Shown here piece after piece: positions 16,229 to 30,561 of a DNA stretch of 64,000 nucleotides. The stretch lies in NCBI RefSeq assembly GCF_001431665.1, contig NZ_LLXV01000024.1, positions 1 through 64,000 of the forward strand, given 5' to 3'. Made by a program: the position numbers and the translations under genes. The notes under the pieces were generated by a model. The model did no database searches and was not told the DNA's origin. It worked only from the letters and a program-made list of their open reading frames with translations. Every line of letters starts with the position of its first letter. The first letter of the stretch is position 1. This DNA comes from Stenotrophomonas beteli (lineage in GTDB: Bacteria > Pseudomonadota > Gammaproteobacteria > Xanthomonadales > Xanthomonadaceae).

Positions 16229-18402
16229 AACGCGCGTGGTCGCGGCTGCGACTGCGCCTGTCCCAGCGGCAGGACAGCGAGCATGGGCAACAGATCGTCC
16301 GCATCGTCCTGATCAGCCTGATCCTGGCCTATGTACTGCTGCCGGCGCCGCGCCACGATCTGCCGCACGAGCAGTACGTGGGGGTGCTGGCCATCGTGCT
16401 GACCGGCCTGAGCCTGTCGTTGCTGCTGTTTGGCTGGCTGCTGTGGCGTCCCGGCCGCTCCGACCCGCGCCGCGTGCTGGGCATGCTGGCTGATTATGGG
16501 CTGATCGCCGCCGGCATGGTGCAGATGGGCGAACCGCTGGCCTGGGTCTACATCGTGGTGATGTGGGTGACGGTCGGCAACGGCATGCGCTTTGGCAACC
16601 ACTACCTGTACGTGGCGGTGGCCATGGCGATGGTCAGCTTCGGTTCCACCGTGCTGCTCACGCCCTACTGGGAACGCAATTTCCGCCTGGCCATCGGCCT
16701 CTGGCTGGGGCTTGCCGCTGTGCCGTTGTATTTCTCGACCCTGCTGCGGCAGTTGACCGAGGCGATGGCCGAGGCGCGCCGGGCCAGCGAGGCCAAGAGC
16801 CGATTCCTGGCCAACATGAGCCATGAATTCCGCACGCCGCTCAATGGCCTCAACGGCATGACCGAAGTGCTGGCCACCACGCGGCTGGATGACGAGCAGC
16901 GCGAGTGCCTGAACACCATCCAGGCGTCTTCGCGCAGCCTGCTGGCGCTGGTCGAGGAGGTGCTGGACATCTCGGCGATCGAGGCCGGAAAGCTGCGGGT
17001 GGTGGCCGAGGACTTCGCGCTGACCGACGTCATCCAGGCCATCGGCCTGATCCTGCTGCCACAGGCCAAGGCCAAGCGCCTGGATTACCGGGTGAAGGTG
17101 GCCGACGGCGTGCCACCGCGGCTGCGCGGCGATGTCGGGCACCTGCGCCAGATCCTGCTGAATCTGGCCGGCAACGCGGTCAAGTTCACCGATCATGGCC
17201 GCGTCGAGCTCCGGGTGGGCGTGGTCCACGCCGACACCAGCGGCGCGGTGCGGCTGCGTTTTGACATCCTCGACACCGGCATCGGCGTGCCGCCTGCGAT
17301 GCGGCCGCGGCTGTTCGATGCCTTCGAGCAGGCCGATGTGAGCATGGCGCGCCGCCATGAGGGTACCGGCCTGGGCACGACCATCGCCAAGGGCCTGGTT
17401 GAAGCCATGGAGGGTGAGATCGGCTATCTGGACAACCCGCCGCGCGGTAGCCACTTCTGGGTTGAACTGCCGTTCGCGCCGCCTCAGCCGATGGTGCCGG
17501 GTGCGGTACCGACCCTGGCCGGAGGCGACGAGACCGTCCAGAGTGGCAATGTGATCGCCTTTGCCGATCCGTTCCTGCGCCATCGCGCGCGGGTGCGCAG
17601 CATGCAGATCCTGGTGGCCGACGACCACGAGGCCAACCGCATGGTGCTGCAGCGGCTGCTGCAGAAGGCCGGCCACCGCGTGCTGTGCGTGGACGGCGGC
17701 GAAGCAGTGCTCGACGCGCTGGCTGACAGCGAGTTCGATGCGGTGATCGTGGACCTGCACATGCCGGGCATGAGCGGGCTGGACATGCTCAAGGAGCTGC
17801 GGGTGATGCAGGCTGGCGGAGGTCCGCGCACGCCGGTACTGGTACTCAGCGCCGATGTCACCCCCGAGGCGATCCAGCGCTGCACCCAGGCCGGGGCGCA
17901 CGCGTTCCTGGCCAAGCCGGTCGTGGCCGTGCGCCTGCTCGACACCCTGGCCGAGATCGCCAGCAACGCGCAGTTGAAGACCATGGCCGCGCCCGTGGTG
18001 CGCTCATCTACCGCGTTGCCGGAGGGTGTGCTCGACAGCAGCGTGCTCGATGAGCTGGCCTCACTGGGCATGGGCGAGGGATTCGAGCGTGAGTTCATCC
18101 GCCAATGCCTGGAAGATGCGGCCACCTGCATGGGCAAGGCCGAGCAGTCCGGCGAGGGTGCGCAGTGGGATGTCTTCCGTGAGCAGGCCCACGCGATCAA
18201 GGGCGTGGCCAGCAACCTGGGCCTGATGCGCGCAGCCAGCCGCGCCGGCGAGCTGATGCGCATGGCCGATTGGCAGTTGAAGGCGGAGTGGCGCACGCGC
18301 CTGTCGATCCTGCAGGACGCCATCAAGGAAGGCCGCCGCGCGCTGGACGCACGGGCCGAGCGCCGACCGCGCAGTGCCGCCGATGACGGTGAGGCGCGGT
18401 GA
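16225..18402 (+). CDS. rpfC: DSF sensor hybrid histidine kinase RpfC
   Basis: A 725-residue hybrid kinase started at GTG 16225, overlapping rpfG. The N-terminal ~175 residues hold five or six hydrophobic helices (the DSF sensor). A HisKA domain with H200 ([12 protein letters not shown]) and an HATPase domain ([22 protein letters not shown]) follow. The receiver has D510 ([13 protein letters not shown]) and the HPt domain has H656 ([14 protein letters not shown]). RpfC also binds and restrains RpfF. The compact sensor matches Xanthomonas RpfC and the S. maltophilia rpf-2 type (5 TM) better than rpf-1 (10 TM); that subtype call is an inference from counting hydrophobic stretches. No rpfH lies between rpfG and rpfC. 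Confidence 0.95.
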   Translation: MKRAWSRLRLRLSQRQDSEHGQQIVRIVLISLILAYVLLPAPRHDLPHEQYVGVLAIVLTGLSLSLLLFGWLLWRPGRSDPRRVLGMLADYGLIAAGMVQMGEPLAWVYIVVMWVTVGNGMRFGNHYLYVAVAMAMVSFGSTVLLTPYWERNFRLAIGLWLGLAAVPLYFSTLLRQLTEAMAEARRASEAKSRFLANMSHEFRTPLNGLNGMTEVLATTRLDDEQRECLNTIQASSRSLLALVEEVLDISAIEAGKLRVVAEDFALTDVIQAIGLILLPQAKAKRLDYRVKVADGVPPRLRGDVGHLRQILLNLAGNAVKFTDHGRVELRVGVVHADTSGAVRLRFDILDTGIGVPPAMRPRLFDAFEQADVSMARRHEGTGLGTTIAKGLVEAMEGEIGYLDNPPRGSHFWVELPFAPPQPMVPGAVPTLAGGDETVQSGNVIAFADPFLRHRARVRSMQILVADDHEANRMVLQRLLQKAGHRVLCVDGGEAVLDALADSEFDAVIVDLHMPGMSGLDMLKELRVMQAGGGPRTPVLVLSADVTPEAIQRCTQAGAHAFLAKPVVAVRLLDTLAEIASNAQLKTMAAPVVRSSTALPEGVLDSSVLDELASLGMGEGFEREFIRQCLEDAATCMGKAEQSGEGAQWDVFREQAHAIKGVASNLGLMRAASRAGELMRMADWQLKAEWRTRLSILQDAIKEGRRALDARAERRPRSAADDGEAR

Positions 18403-18528
18403 CTGCGGGGCCTGGCTGCCGTGCCTGCCATTGCGTGGTTACTTGCCGATGCACGGATGCCCGCCGCGCCTGGCTGCGGTGATCGAGGCCTGCTTCGCCA
18501 CCAGGGTTGAACGAGGGCGGCAGCGGAT

Positions 18529-18556
18529 AAAAAAAGCCCGGTGGCCAACCGGGCTT
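18529..18556 (-). terminator. Intrinsic terminator of rpfF
   Basis: On the minus strand AAGCCCGGT/ACCGGGCTT forms a 9-bp stem with a 5-nt loop, followed by a run of seven T. It lies 24 nt past the rpfF stop and between the convergent rpfC and rpfF. Confidence 0.9.
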
Positions 18557-18579
18557 GAACCCTTCTGGGGGAGGGTGAA

Positions 18580-19452
18580 TCAGGCCGCGTCGAGGCTGGC
18601 GCGACGGGTCTGGGCCTTGATCAGTCGATCCATCGTGCGCAGCGAGCGGTCGCCGAGGACGAGGGCGGAATCGACCCAGACCTTGGTGATTTCCAGCAGT
18701 TCGTCGTAGCTGACCGGCTGGGCGATGGCACGCGCGGCGTTCATTGCCAGGTACGACTGCGGGATGCGCTGCTGCTGCCGGATCAGGTCCTCCACCGCCG
18801 CACGTCCTTCTCCCTTCTTCACCAGTACGTCCACCACGCCCATCGCGTACATCTCCTCGGCACTGTAGACGCGTCCGTCGAGGATGATCTTCTCGGCCAG
18901 GTGCGGGGAGACCCGGCGGCACAGGAAGGAATAGGCGCCCATGCCCGGGAACAGGCCGAACAGCACCTCGGGCAGGCCCAGGCCGCTGCCCTCCTCGGCG
19001 ACGATGGTGTGGCAGGCCAGGGCCATTTCCAGGCCGCCGCCCAGCGCGTCGCCCTGGATCAGGGCGATCGAGCGGATGTCGCCGCCGAAGCCGGTGTGCA
19101 GGTGGTGTACGCCCTCCACGCAGCGCTGGGCATAGCTCAGCAGAAGATCGCGGTTGCCTTCACGGATCAGGCGGGTGAACAGATCCAGGTCGCCGCCCAG
19201 GTTGTAGGCGGCGGCGTCGGAGGCCAGCACGAAATGGCGCAGCTTGCCGCTGTGGCGTTCAGCCGGGCCACGGGTGATGGCGGCCATGTAGCTCCACATT
19301 TCATCCAGCATGTCCTTGCGGCAGCAGGGGCGGATGCCGGTGGCGGCGTCGGCGTGCATGAACAGCCAGTGGGCAGCGCCATCGGCGCTGTCTTCGGTAC
19401 GGATGGTGGCAAAGGGGGAGCCGCTGGTGGGCAGCTTTTCAATGGTACTCAT
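18580..19452 (-). CDS. rpfF: DSF synthase RpfF (crotonase family)
   Basis: 290 residues; Xanthomonas RpfF has 289. It is a bifunctional crotonase-fold enzyme that dehydrates 3-hydroxyacyl-ACP and releases cis-2-unsaturated fatty acids such as DSF. The two catalytic glutamates are present at E142 (GDALGGGLEMALACH) and E162 (GLGLPEVLFG). I placed the start at MSTIEKLPTS (19452). The gene is downstream of rpfB on the same strand, 162 bp away with a hairpin between them, and converges with rpfGC. The N-terminal ~100 residues are where S. maltophilia rpf-1 and rpf-2 alleles are known to differ. Confidence 0.95.
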   Translation of the reverse strand: MSTIEKLPTSGSPFATIRTEDSADGAAHWLFMHADAATGIRPCCRKDMLDEMWSYMAAITRGPAERHSGKLRHFVLASDAAAYNLGGDLDLFTRLIREGNRDLLLSYAQRCVEGVHHLHTGFGGDIRSIALIQGDALGGGLEMALACHTIVAEEGSGLGLPEVLFGLFPGMGAYSFLCRRVSPHLAEKIILDGRVYSAEEMYAMGVVDVLVKKGEGRAAVEDLIRQQQRIPQSYLAMNAARAIAQPVSYDELLEITKVWVDSALVLGDRSLRTMDRLIKAQTRRASLDAA

Positions 19453-19559
19453 GGAAGATTCCTCGGCATGCGGCCCGCAGAATGAGGTGGGTGGCCGGCG
19501 GGCCGGACGGTCCACACATGCGGCGATGCTACACCGCCCCCGGGGCGGCGCATGCGAAA

Positions 19560-19587
19560 GGGCCCGGGACGTTTCCGTCCCGGGCCC
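19560..19587 (-). terminator. Hairpin between rpfB and rpfF
   Basis: A perfect 12-bp stem GGGCCCGGGACG/CGTCCCGGGCCC with a GAAA tetraloop on the minus strand, 27 nt past the rpfB stop. Only three T follow, so it may reduce rather than block read-through into rpfF. Confidence 0.6.
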
Positions 19588-19614
19588 CATGCTCATCCAG
19601 GCAGCCGCAAACGC

Positions 19615-21291
19615 TTACTGGGCGGGCGTATCGCGCAGTTCGCGGCGAAGAATCTTGCCGACATTGGTCTTCGGCAGCTCCTTTCGGAATTCAACGATTT
19701 TGGGGTGCTTGTAGCCGGTCAGGTTGGCCCGGGCATGTTCCTTGACCATTTCAGCGGTCAGGTTGGGGTCCTTCTTCACGATGACCACCTTGACCACTTC
19801 GCCGGACTTCTCATCCGGCACGCCCACAGCGGCCACCTCCAGCACACCCGGCATCATCGCGATGACGTCTTCGACTTCGTTCGGGTACACGTTGAAGCCG
19901 GACACCAGGATCATGTCCTTCTTGCGGTCGACGATGTAGCAGAAGCCGTGCTCGTCCATTTTTGCCATGTCGCCGGTGTGCAGCCAGCCATCGGCGTCGA
20001 TGGCCTTTGCGGTCTCGTCCGGCCGCTGCCAGTAGCCCTTCATGACCTGCGGGCCCTTGATGCACAGCTCGCCCACCTCGCCCAGCGGCAGGATGGCACT
20101 GTTGTCGTCCTTGATGCAGGCATCGGTGGACGGAATCGGCAGGCCGATCGAGCCGTTGTACTCGGTCAGGGTGAGCGGGTTGATGCAGGCTGCCGGCGAG
20201 GTTTCGGTCAGGCCGTAGGCTTCCACCAGGGTCACGCCGGTCACCTTCTTCCAGCGCTCGGCCACGGCGCGCTGCACGGCCATGCCGCCACCCAGGGTGA
20301 CCTTCAGTGACGAGAAGTCGACCGTATCGAAGCCGGGGGTATTGAGCAGGCCGTTGAACAGCGTGTTGACGCCGGTGATGGCGGTAAAGCGCACCGACTT
20401 GAGCTCCTTGACGAAGCCCTTCATGTCGCGCGGGTTGGTGATCAGGTGGTTGCAGCCACCGAATTTCATGAAGACCAGGCCGTTGGCCGTCAGCGCGAAG
20501 ATGTGGTACAGCGGCAGGGCGGTGATGATCCACTCCTTGCCCATCTCGATGCCCGACGCACTGATCCAGGCCGAGGCCTGCTGCATGTTGGCGATCAGGT
20601 TGCGGTTGGTCAGCATCGCGCCCTTGGCCACGCCGGTGGTGCCGCCGGTGTACTGCAGGAAAGCGATGTCGTCATGGTCGATCTCGACCTTGGGCAGGCT
20701 GTGGCGGCTGCCCAGCCTGAGCGCCTGCTTGAAGCGCACCGCACCCTTGAGATGGTAGTTGGGCACCATCTTCTTGATGTACTTCAGCACGAAGTTGACG
20801 ATGGCGCCCTTGGGCCCGAGCAGGTCGCCCAGCCCGGTAGTGATCACGTGCCTGACCGGCGTATCGGCGATGACCTGCTCGACGGTGTCGCCGAAGTTGT
20901 CCACCACCACCAGCGCGGCCACGCCGGCATCCACCAGCTGATGCTTGAGCTCGCGCGCGGTGTACAGCGGGTTGACGTTGACCACGGTCAGGCCGGCGCG
21001 CAGTACGCCGAAGGTGGCGATGGGGTACTGCAGGCAGTTGGGCATCATCAGGGCGACGCGGTCGCCCTTCTTGAGCTTGAGCTCACCCAGCAGGTAGGCC
21101 GCGAACTGCTCGACCAGCGCGTCGGTCTCGCCGTAGGTCAGCACCTTGCCGAAGCTGGAGTAGGCGGGGCGGTCGCGGAACTTGGCCACGGAAGCGTCGA
21201 AGACCGAAGCGACCGAATGGAATTCGTTGACGTCGATTTCGGCGGGAACGCCTTTCGGATAGCTCTGCAGCCAGGGACGATCCAGACTCAT
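19615..21291 (-). CDS. rpfB: Long-chain acyl-CoA ligase RpfB (FadD-like)
   Basis: 558 residues of the AMP-binding adenylate-forming family. It activates fatty acids to acyl-CoA; in xanthomonads RpfB is linked to DSF turnover and fatty-acid recycling. The ATP-binding signature is [14 protein letters not shown], followed by [10 protein letters not shown] and the hinge region [27 protein letters not shown]. The start at 21291 ([14 protein letters not shown]) is preceded by GGAGGGGGA, a strong ribosome site. It lies upstream of rpfF on the same strand. Without the neighbourhood I would call it FadD. Confidence 0.93.
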   Translation of the reverse strand: MSLDRPWLQSYPKGVPAEIDVNEFHSVASVFDASVAKFRDRPAYSSFGKVLTYGETDALVEQFAAYLLGELKLKKGDRVALMMPNCLQYPIATFGVLRAGLTVVNVNPLYTARELKHQLVDAGVAALVVVDNFGDTVEQVIADTPVRHVITTGLGDLLGPKGAIVNFVLKYIKKMVPNYHLKGAVRFKQALRLGSRHSLPKVEIDHDDIAFLQYTGGTTGVAKGAMLTNRNLIANMQQASAWISASGIEMGKEWIITALPLYHIFALTANGLVFMKFGGCNHLITNPRDMKGFVKELKSVRFTAITGVNTLFNGLLNTPGFDTVDFSSLKVTLGGGMAVQRAVAERWKKVTGVTLVEAYGLTETSPAACINPLTLTEYNGSIGLPIPSTDACIKDDNSAILPLGEVGELCIKGPQVMKGYWQRPDETAKAIDADGWLHTGDMAKMDEHGFCYIVDRKKDMILVSGFNVYPNEVEDVIAMMPGVLEVAAVGVPDEKSGEVVKVVIVKKDPNLTAEMVKEHARANLTGYKHPKIVEFRKELPKTNVGKILRRELRDTPAQ

Positions 21292-21412
21292 ATTCCCCCT
21301 CCAGGAATCGTGATGTATTAGTTGCGGCCCTGAGCGTAGCGACAACGGCCGTTCATTGCAGCATACCCCGCCGTAGGGAAAACGCGAAGAGGGGGGCGCG
21401 GAGGCTGCAACG

Positions 21413-21487
21413 GTAGGTGCCGACCTTGGTCGGCACGGGATAGCGAGGGGGCACTGTGGAGACGTGCCCACCAAGGTGGGCACCTAC
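21413..21487. repeat. Inverted pair of SMAG-like palindromes
   Basis: GTAGGTGCCGACCTTGGTCGGC starts at 21413, and the inverted partner GTGCCCACCAAGGTGGGC ends in CTAC at 21487. The pair lies between rpfB and the end of betA. Confidence 0.7.
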
Positions 21488-21524
21488 CGGTTTGGGGTGT
21501 GGGTCGGCAGAAGGGCCGCCTGCG

Positions 21525-23207
21525 TCAACCCTGCTTGCGAACGGGCGCGCCGTTGGCCTTGTAGTACGGCGCGGTGCTGCGGGCCAGCGGAGTACGGCCA
21601 CGGATCACGTCGGCCAGCTTCTCGGCCATCATGATGGTCGGCGCGTTGAGGTTGCCGGTCACCACCTGCGGCATGATCGAGGCATCGACGATGCGCAGGC
21701 CTTCCAGGCCGTGCACGCGGCCCTGGTCATCGACCACCGCCATCGGGTCGTCGGCATGGCCCATCTTGTTCGAGCACGACGGGTGGTAGGCGGTCTCGGC
21801 ATGCTCGCGCACGAACGCATCGATCTGCGCGTCAGTCTGCAGCGCGCTGCCCGGCGAGATCTCGCGGCCGCTGTACGGGGCCAGCGCCGGCTGCGCGAAG
21901 ATCTCGCGGGTGATGCGGATCGCCGCACGGAACTCGCGCCAGTCCTGGTCGTGGGACATGTAGTTGAACAGGATGCTGGGATGTTCGCGCGGGTCTTTCG
22001 AGCGCACGTGGATGCGGCCGCGGCTGGGCGAGCGCATCGAGCCGACGTGCATCTGGAAGCTGTGCGCCTTGATCGGGTTGGAGCCGTTGTAATTGATCGC
22101 CACCGGCAGGAAGTGGTACTGCAGGTTCGGCCAGTCGAATTCGGCGTCGCTGCGGATGAAGCCACCGGCCTCGAACTGGTTGCTGGCGCCGATGCCGGTA
22201 CCCAGGAACAGCCACTCGGCACCGATCGCCGGCTGGTTGTACAGCTTCAGTGCCGGCGCCAGCGACACCGGCTTCTTGCATTCGTACTGCAGGTACATCT
22301 CCAGGTGATCCTGCAGGTTGGCGCCGACGCCGGGCAGGTGGTGCACCAGGTCGATGTCCAGGCTGCGCAGCAGGTCGGCCGGGCCGACGCCCGAGCGCTG
22401 CAGGATCTGCGGCGAGGCGATGGCGCCACCGCACAGCAGCACTTCGCGGCGCGCAGTGGCACGCTGCGGCTGGTCGTTGTGCAGCCACTGCACGCCCACC
22501 GCACGCTTGCCCGAGAACAGGATGCGGTCGGTCAGTGCGTGGGTGACGATGGTCAGGTTCGGGCGCGGCTTGGCCAGGTCCAGGTAGCCGCGGGCGGTGC
22601 TGGAGCGGCGGCCCTTCGGGGTCACCGTGCGGTCCATCGGGCCGAAACCTTCCTGCTGGTAGCCGTTGAGGTCGTCGGTGCGCGGGTAGCCGGCCTGCAC
22701 GCCGGCTTCGACCATCGCCGCAAACAGCTCGTTGTTGCCGGCCTTGGGGGTGGTCACGCGCAGCGGGCCGTCACCGCCGTGGTAGTCGTTGGGGCCGATG
22801 TCGCGGGTTTCGGCCTTGCGGAAGTAGGGCAGGCAGTCCAGGTAGGTCCAGTCTTCCAGGCCGGGCATGCTGGCCCAGTTGTCGTAGTCCATCGCGTTGC
22901 CGCGGATGTAGCACATGCCGTTGATCAGCGACGAACCGCCCAGGCCCTTGCCGCGGCCGCAGTCCATGCGGCGGTTGTTCATGAAGGGCTCCGGATCGGT
23001 CTTGTACGCCCAGTTGTAGCGCTTGCCCTGCAGCGGGAAGGCCAGTGCGGCCGGCATCTGGGTACGGAAGTCGAGCCGGTAGTCCGGGCCACCGGCTTCC
23101 AGCAGCAGCACGCTCACATCGGCATCTTCGGTGAGGCGGGTCGCCAGCACGTTGCCGGCCGAACCGGCGCCGATGATGATGTAGTCGTACTCGTTATGGG
23201 TGCTCAT
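21525..23207 (-). CDS. betA: Choline dehydrogenase
   Basis: A 560-residue GMC-family flavoenzyme that oxidises choline to betaine aldehyde at the membrane. The N-terminal FAD site is [20 protein letters not shown], with LLLEAGG ending the second strand. GMC signatures include [20 protein letters not shown] and the [17 protein letters not shown] segment. The C-terminal catalytic histidine region reads [11 protein letters not shown], with the downstream [12 protein letters not shown]. It is the last gene of betI-betB-betA, 101 bp after betB. Confidence 0.95.
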   Translation of the reverse strand: MSTHNEYDYIIIGAGSAGNVLATRLTEDADVSVLLLEAGGPDYRLDFRTQMPAALAFPLQGKRYNWAYKTDPEPFMNNRRMDCGRGKGLGGSSLINGMCYIRGNAMDYDNWASMPGLEDWTYLDCLPYFRKAETRDIGPNDYHGGDGPLRVTTPKAGNNELFAAMVEAGVQAGYPRTDDLNGYQQEGFGPMDRTVTPKGRRSSTARGYLDLAKPRPNLTIVTHALTDRILFSGKRAVGVQWLHNDQPQRATARREVLLCGGAIASPQILQRSGVGPADLLRSLDIDLVHHLPGVGANLQDHLEMYLQYECKKPVSLAPALKLYNQPAIGAEWLFLGTGIGASNQFEAGGFIRSDAEFDWPNLQYHFLPVAINYNGSNPIKAHSFQMHVGSMRSPSRGRIHVRSKDPREHPSILFNYMSHDQDWREFRAAIRITREIFAQPALAPYSGREISPGSALQTDAQIDAFVREHAETAYHPSCSNKMGHADDPMAVVDDQGRVHGLEGLRIVDASIMPQVVTGNLNAPTIMMAEKLADVIRGRTPLARSTAPYYKANGAPVRKQG

Positions 23208-23308
23208 GGGTGTCTCCTGCAGGCCGGGGCGCGCTGCATGCAGGCGTCCCGGCGGAATGTCGGATCGGCGCGGTGGCCGGACGAGGGGGCGTGCCCGGGG
23301 CGCGCCGG

Positions 23309-24781
<1,473 letters not shown>

Positions 24782-24819
24782 GGGGCGTACTCCTTGGAAG
24801 GGGGCGGGTGCTGAAGCGC

Positions 24820-25410
24820 TTATAGCGCGACAGCCTGCAACTGGAAGTCGATGTAGCCGTAAGCGATGCGCCGGGACTTCTCGGCATTGAACTGGCCGCC
24901 GACCAGGCTGCCGCGCAGCCACAGGCCGTCGATCATCGCGGCCAGGCCGCGGGCGGCCAGGCGGGCCTGCGGGTGTGGCAGCAGGCGGTTGAACTGGTGG
25001 CACAGGTTGGAGAACAGGCGCTGGTCGTTGGCGCGCTGCAGCCGGGCCAGTTCCGGCTGGTGCATGCTCGCGGCCCAGAAGGTGAGCCAGACGCGCATGG
25101 CGGTACCGTTGATCTGGCTGTCATCGAAGTTGCCGTCGACGATGGCGCGCAACTGGTCGCGCGGCTCATCGCCGGCCTCGGCGCGGTAACGGGCGACCGC
25201 GTCCTTCAGTTCACGCAGGATCTGCCGCATTGCAGCATTGAGCAGGCCGTCCTTGTCGCCAAAGTAGTGGGCGACGATGCCGCTGGACAGCCCGGCCTTC
25301 TTCGCGATGGTGGCGACGGTCGCATCGGCCATGCCGATCTCGTCGATGGTCTGGAAAGTGGCCCGGATCAGCTGCTCGCGCCGTACCGGTTCCACGCCTT
25401 TCTTCGGCAT
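24820..25410 (-). CDS. betI: TetR-family choline-responsive repressor BetI
   Basis: 196 residues; E. coli BetI has 195. The N-terminal helix-turn-helix reads [24 protein letters not shown] then [12 protein letters not shown], and the C-terminal half is the ligand and dimer domain. It represses the bet genes in the absence of choline. The start is at [11 protein letters not shown] (25410), not the upstream ATG that overlaps the operator. It is the first gene of betIBA and divergent from betT, with a palindromic operator between them. Confidence 0.95.
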   Translation of the reverse strand: MPKKGVEPVRREQLIRATFQTIDEIGMADATVATIAKKAGLSSGIVAHYFGDKDGLLNAAMRQILRELKDAVARYRAEAGDEPRDQLRAIVDGNFDDSQINGTAMRVWLTFWAASMHQPELARLQRANDQRLFSNLCHQFNRLLPHPQARLAARGLAAMIDGLWLRGSLVGGQFNAEKSRRIAYGYIDFQLQAVAL

Positions 25411-25462
25411 TGTCTCTCCACGGATTGCGACCCGAAGGATCGGGCTGCCCACCATTATGCTT

Positions 25463-25490
25463 TTTATTGATTGAACGTTCAATCAATAAA
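25463..25490. promoter_or_regulatory. BetI operator, perfect 28-bp palindrome
   Basis: The arm TTTATTGATTGAAC (25463-25476) is followed directly by its exact inverse (25477-25490). It is AT-rich in a GC-rich setting, lies 53 nt before betI and 90 nt before betT, and resembles the TTGA/TCAA-type half-sites of known BetI operators. It probably controls both directions. Confidence 0.85.
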
Positions 25491-25579
25491 CCCTAGGATG
25501 CGCTCGCGCCCCACGCCATGGGCCCGGTTTACCGGTCCGGCCCCGCCCATGTGCTCCCCCGGACTGATGAGACGACCCC

Positions 25580-27130
25580 ATGTCTTCCCTGGCTCATCCC
25601 AAGCGTTCGCCCCTGCGCTTGAACCGTTTTGTCTTCTTCAGCTCCTCGGTGTCGATCGGCATCCTCGGGCTGCTCACCGTTCTCTATCCCGAAGGCAGCG
25701 AGCACTGGCTGCAATGGGCGCAGGCCGAGGTCTCGGCGGCGTTCGGCTGGTGGTACATGCTGCTGATCGTGCTGTGCCTGGGCTTCGTGCTGTGGCTGGC
25801 GTTCTCGCCGTATGGCCGCATCCGCCTGGGCCACAACGAGGAGTCACCGGCTTTCAGCTACGTCGCCTGGGTGTCGATGCTGTTCTCGGCCGGCATCGGC
25901 ATCGCGCTGCTGTACTACGGCGCCTACGAGCCGCTGGACCATTTCCTGCACCCGCCCGGGCAGCCCGGCGGGACCGTAGCCGCCGGCCGCGAAGCGATGG
26001 TGCTGACCTTCCTGCATTGGGGCCTGCACGGCTGGGCGCTGTACGCGCTGGTCGGCGTGGCACTCGGCTATTTCGCGTACCGCCGCGACCTGCCGCTGGC
26101 GCTGCGCTCGGCGCTGTATCCGATCTTCGGTGAGCGCATCCACGGCCGCATCGGCGACATGGTCGATGGCTTCGGCATCCTGGCCACGCTGATCTCGATG
26201 GTGACCAACCTCGGTATCGGTGCGTTGGTGGTGCAGTCCGGCCTGGTCTACCTGTTCCACATCCCGGATACGCCGCAGGTGCTGGTGGCGATCGTGCTGG
26301 TGATGATGGTGGTGGCCACCATCGGCGTGGTGGCAGGCGTGGAAAAGGGCATTGCCTGGCTGTCCAACCTCAACGTGCGCCTGCTGTGCGGGCTGCTGCT
26401 GTTCGTGCTGGTCACCGGCCCGACCCTGCACCTGTTCGATGGCCTGATCCAGAACACCGGCGATTACCTCGGCGCGTTCGTGCGCAAGAGCTTCGACATG
26501 TACCTCAACGACCCCAAGGGCCGAGAGTGGATGGGGTCGTGGACGCTGTTCTACTGGGCCTGGTGGATCGCCTGGGCGCCGTTCGTCGGCCTTTTCGTGG
26601 CGCGCATCTCGCGCGGCCGCACCATCCGCGAAGTGATCATGGGCGTGCTGCTGATCCCGCTCGGCTTCACCCTGGCCTGGCTGTCGATCTTCGGCAACAC
26701 CGCCATCGACCTGGTGCTCAACCACGGCCAGGCGATCCTGGGCGACGTGGCCCAGTACGATGCGGCGATGACGCTGTTCAAGCTGCTGGAGTACCTGCCC
26801 GCCGCGCCGTACGTGGCCGGTGCTGCGGTGGTGATCGGCTTCGTGCTGTTCCTGACCCCGGTCGATTCGGGCACGCTGATGATCGCCAACCTGTGCACCC
26901 GTCGCGTTGACGATGGCGTCGAAGACGGCCATGACGCGCCGATCTGGCTGCGCGTGTTCTGGGCGGCCGGCATTACCGTGGCCAGCGTCGGCCTGCTGCT
27001 GGCTGGCAATTTCAGTGCGATGCAGACGGCGGTGGTGCTGTGCGGCCTGCCGTTCTCGTTCACCCTGGCGTTCTACATGTGGGGCCTGCTGAAGGCGCTG
27101 CGCACCGACCCGGACGCACCCCGCCGCTGA
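25580..27130 (+). CDS. betT: BCCT-family choline transporter
   Basis: A 516-residue secondary transporter with about 12 hydrophobic helices. BCCT features include the glycine-rich segment SMLFSAGIGIALLYYG in the third helix and the family signature FYWAWWIAWAPFVGLFVARISRGRTIRE. It imports choline for BetA/BetB. It lacks the long cytoplasmic C-terminal tail of E. coli BetT (677 residues), which in that protein sets the osmotic response, so regulation may rest more on BetI. Divergent from betI, it converges with acnA. Confidence 0.93.
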   Translation: MSSLAHPKRSPLRLNRFVFFSSSVSIGILGLLTVLYPEGSEHWLQWAQAEVSAAFGWWYMLLIVLCLGFVLWLAFSPYGRIRLGHNEESPAFSYVAWVSMLFSAGIGIALLYYGAYEPLDHFLHPPGQPGGTVAAGREAMVLTFLHWGLHGWALYALVGVALGYFAYRRDLPLALRSALYPIFGERIHGRIGDMVDGFGILATLISMVTNLGIGALVVQSGLVYLFHIPDTPQVLVAIVLVMMVVATIGVVAGVEKGIAWLSNLNVRLLCGLLLFVLVTGPTLHLFDGLIQNTGDYLGAFVRKSFDMYLNDPKGREWMGSWTLFYWAWWIAWAPFVGLFVARISRGRTIREVIMGVLLIPLGFTLAWLSIFGNTAIDLVLNHGQAILGDVAQYDAAMTLFKLLEYLPAAPYVAGAAVVIGFVLFLTPVDSGTLMIANLCTRRVDDGVEDGHDAPIWLRVFWAAGITVASVGLLLAGNFSAMQTAVVLCGLPFSFTLAFYMWGLLKALRTDPDAPRR

Positions 27131-27138
27131 GTGCTTGT

Positions 27139-27203
27139 GTAGAGCCGAGCCCATGCTCGGCTGCTGTTGGCGCAGAAGCAGCCGAGCGCAGGCTCGGCTC
27201 TAC
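27139..27203. repeat. Inverted SMAG pair between betT and acnA
   Basis: GTAGAGCCGAGCCCATGCTCGGC begins at 27139, and the inverted partner GCCGAGCGCAGGCTCGGC ends CTAC at 27203. It is a well-preserved head-to-head pair. Confidence 0.85.
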
Positions 27204-27221
27204 AGGGGGCATCGCAAACGC

Positions 27222-27253
27222 AAAGGGCCGGATCCGCAAGGATCCGGCCCTTT
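27222..27253. terminator. Bidirectional terminator between betT and acnA
   Basis: A perfect 14-bp stem AAAGGGCCGGATCC/GGATCCGGCCCTTT closes a GCAA tetraloop, with A and T tracts at the stem base. It sits 24 nt from the acnA stop and serves both convergent genes. Confidence 0.8.
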
Positions 27254-27277
27254 CCTCAATCGGGCGCAACCGCGCCG

Positions 27278-30031
<2,754 letters not shown>

Positions 30032-30296
30032 GCGGGGTAACTCCTTCTTGCGGATGGCTTGCAGTGGCCCGCGCATGGGCGGGCCTGCTTGCGGTCGCCG
30101 CGGGCCTGGTGGCCCCGGAGGTTCCAGTATGAACCCGAAACTGAATGGATTCACCCGGGGCCGGGTCCGGCCTGCGGCATCGGTTCCAGACTACAGGGGA
30201 GGGTGTATGGCGTATGTCACGTTTGTGGCCGATCCTTTGCGTGGCAAGGGGTGGCGGGTCGCCGGTCCGGTTCAGGGTGGAAGTATGCCCGGGGAA

Positions 30297-30317
30297 GTAT
30301 GTATAATTTGTGCATAC
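30297..30317 (+). promoter_or_regulatory. Promoter with overlapping palindrome before the AbrB/VapC pair
   Basis: A consensus TATAAT (30302-30307) is enclosed by the inverted half-sites GTATG (30297) and CATAC (30313). AAGTATG also occurs 14 nt upstream (30281). A palindrome on the -10 is typical of autoregulated toxin-antitoxin promoters. No good -35 is visible. The rest of the 302-bp acnA-antitoxin gap shows only a GC-rich inverted repeat near 30068-30088. Confidence 0.6.
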
Positions 30318-30333
30318 TCTGGAGGGCCTACCG

Positions 30334-30558
30334 ATGGAAGCCACTGTTGCAGAACGCGGACAGATCACCCTGCCCAAGGCGGTGCGTGATGCCCTCGGCC
30401 TGACCAAGGGCACGCTGCTGAAGGTCGAGCTGGACGGCAGCCGCATCATCCTGCGCAAGAGTGTTGACGATGCCATTTCACGGGCGCGCGGCAAGTTCGC
30501 GCTGGACGGCTTCGAATCGTCCGACGCCGCCGTGCGTTCGGTGCGCGACGAGGACTGA
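30334..30558 (+). CDS. AbrB/MazE-type antitoxin (VapB-like)
   Basis: 74 residues. The N-terminal ~45 form a swapped-hairpin AbrB domain (ERGQITLPKAVRDALGLTKGTLLKVELDG), and the C-terminal tail should wrap the toxin. The start at ATG 30334 is set by GGAGGG 7 nt upstream. The stop is 3 nt before the PIN toxin gene, so they form a pair. It likely represses its own promoter through the palindrome over the -10. Confidence 0.88.
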   Translation: MEATVAERGQITLPKAVRDALGLTKGTLLKVELDGSRIILRKSVDDAISRARGKFALDGFESSDAAVRSVRDED

Positions 30559-30561
30559 TCC

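Noticed and set aside
21310-21350. A sigma-70 promoter before rpfB (TTGTCG then TAATAC)
   Set aside because: The 19-bp spacing and weak -35 make it unreliable; not listed.
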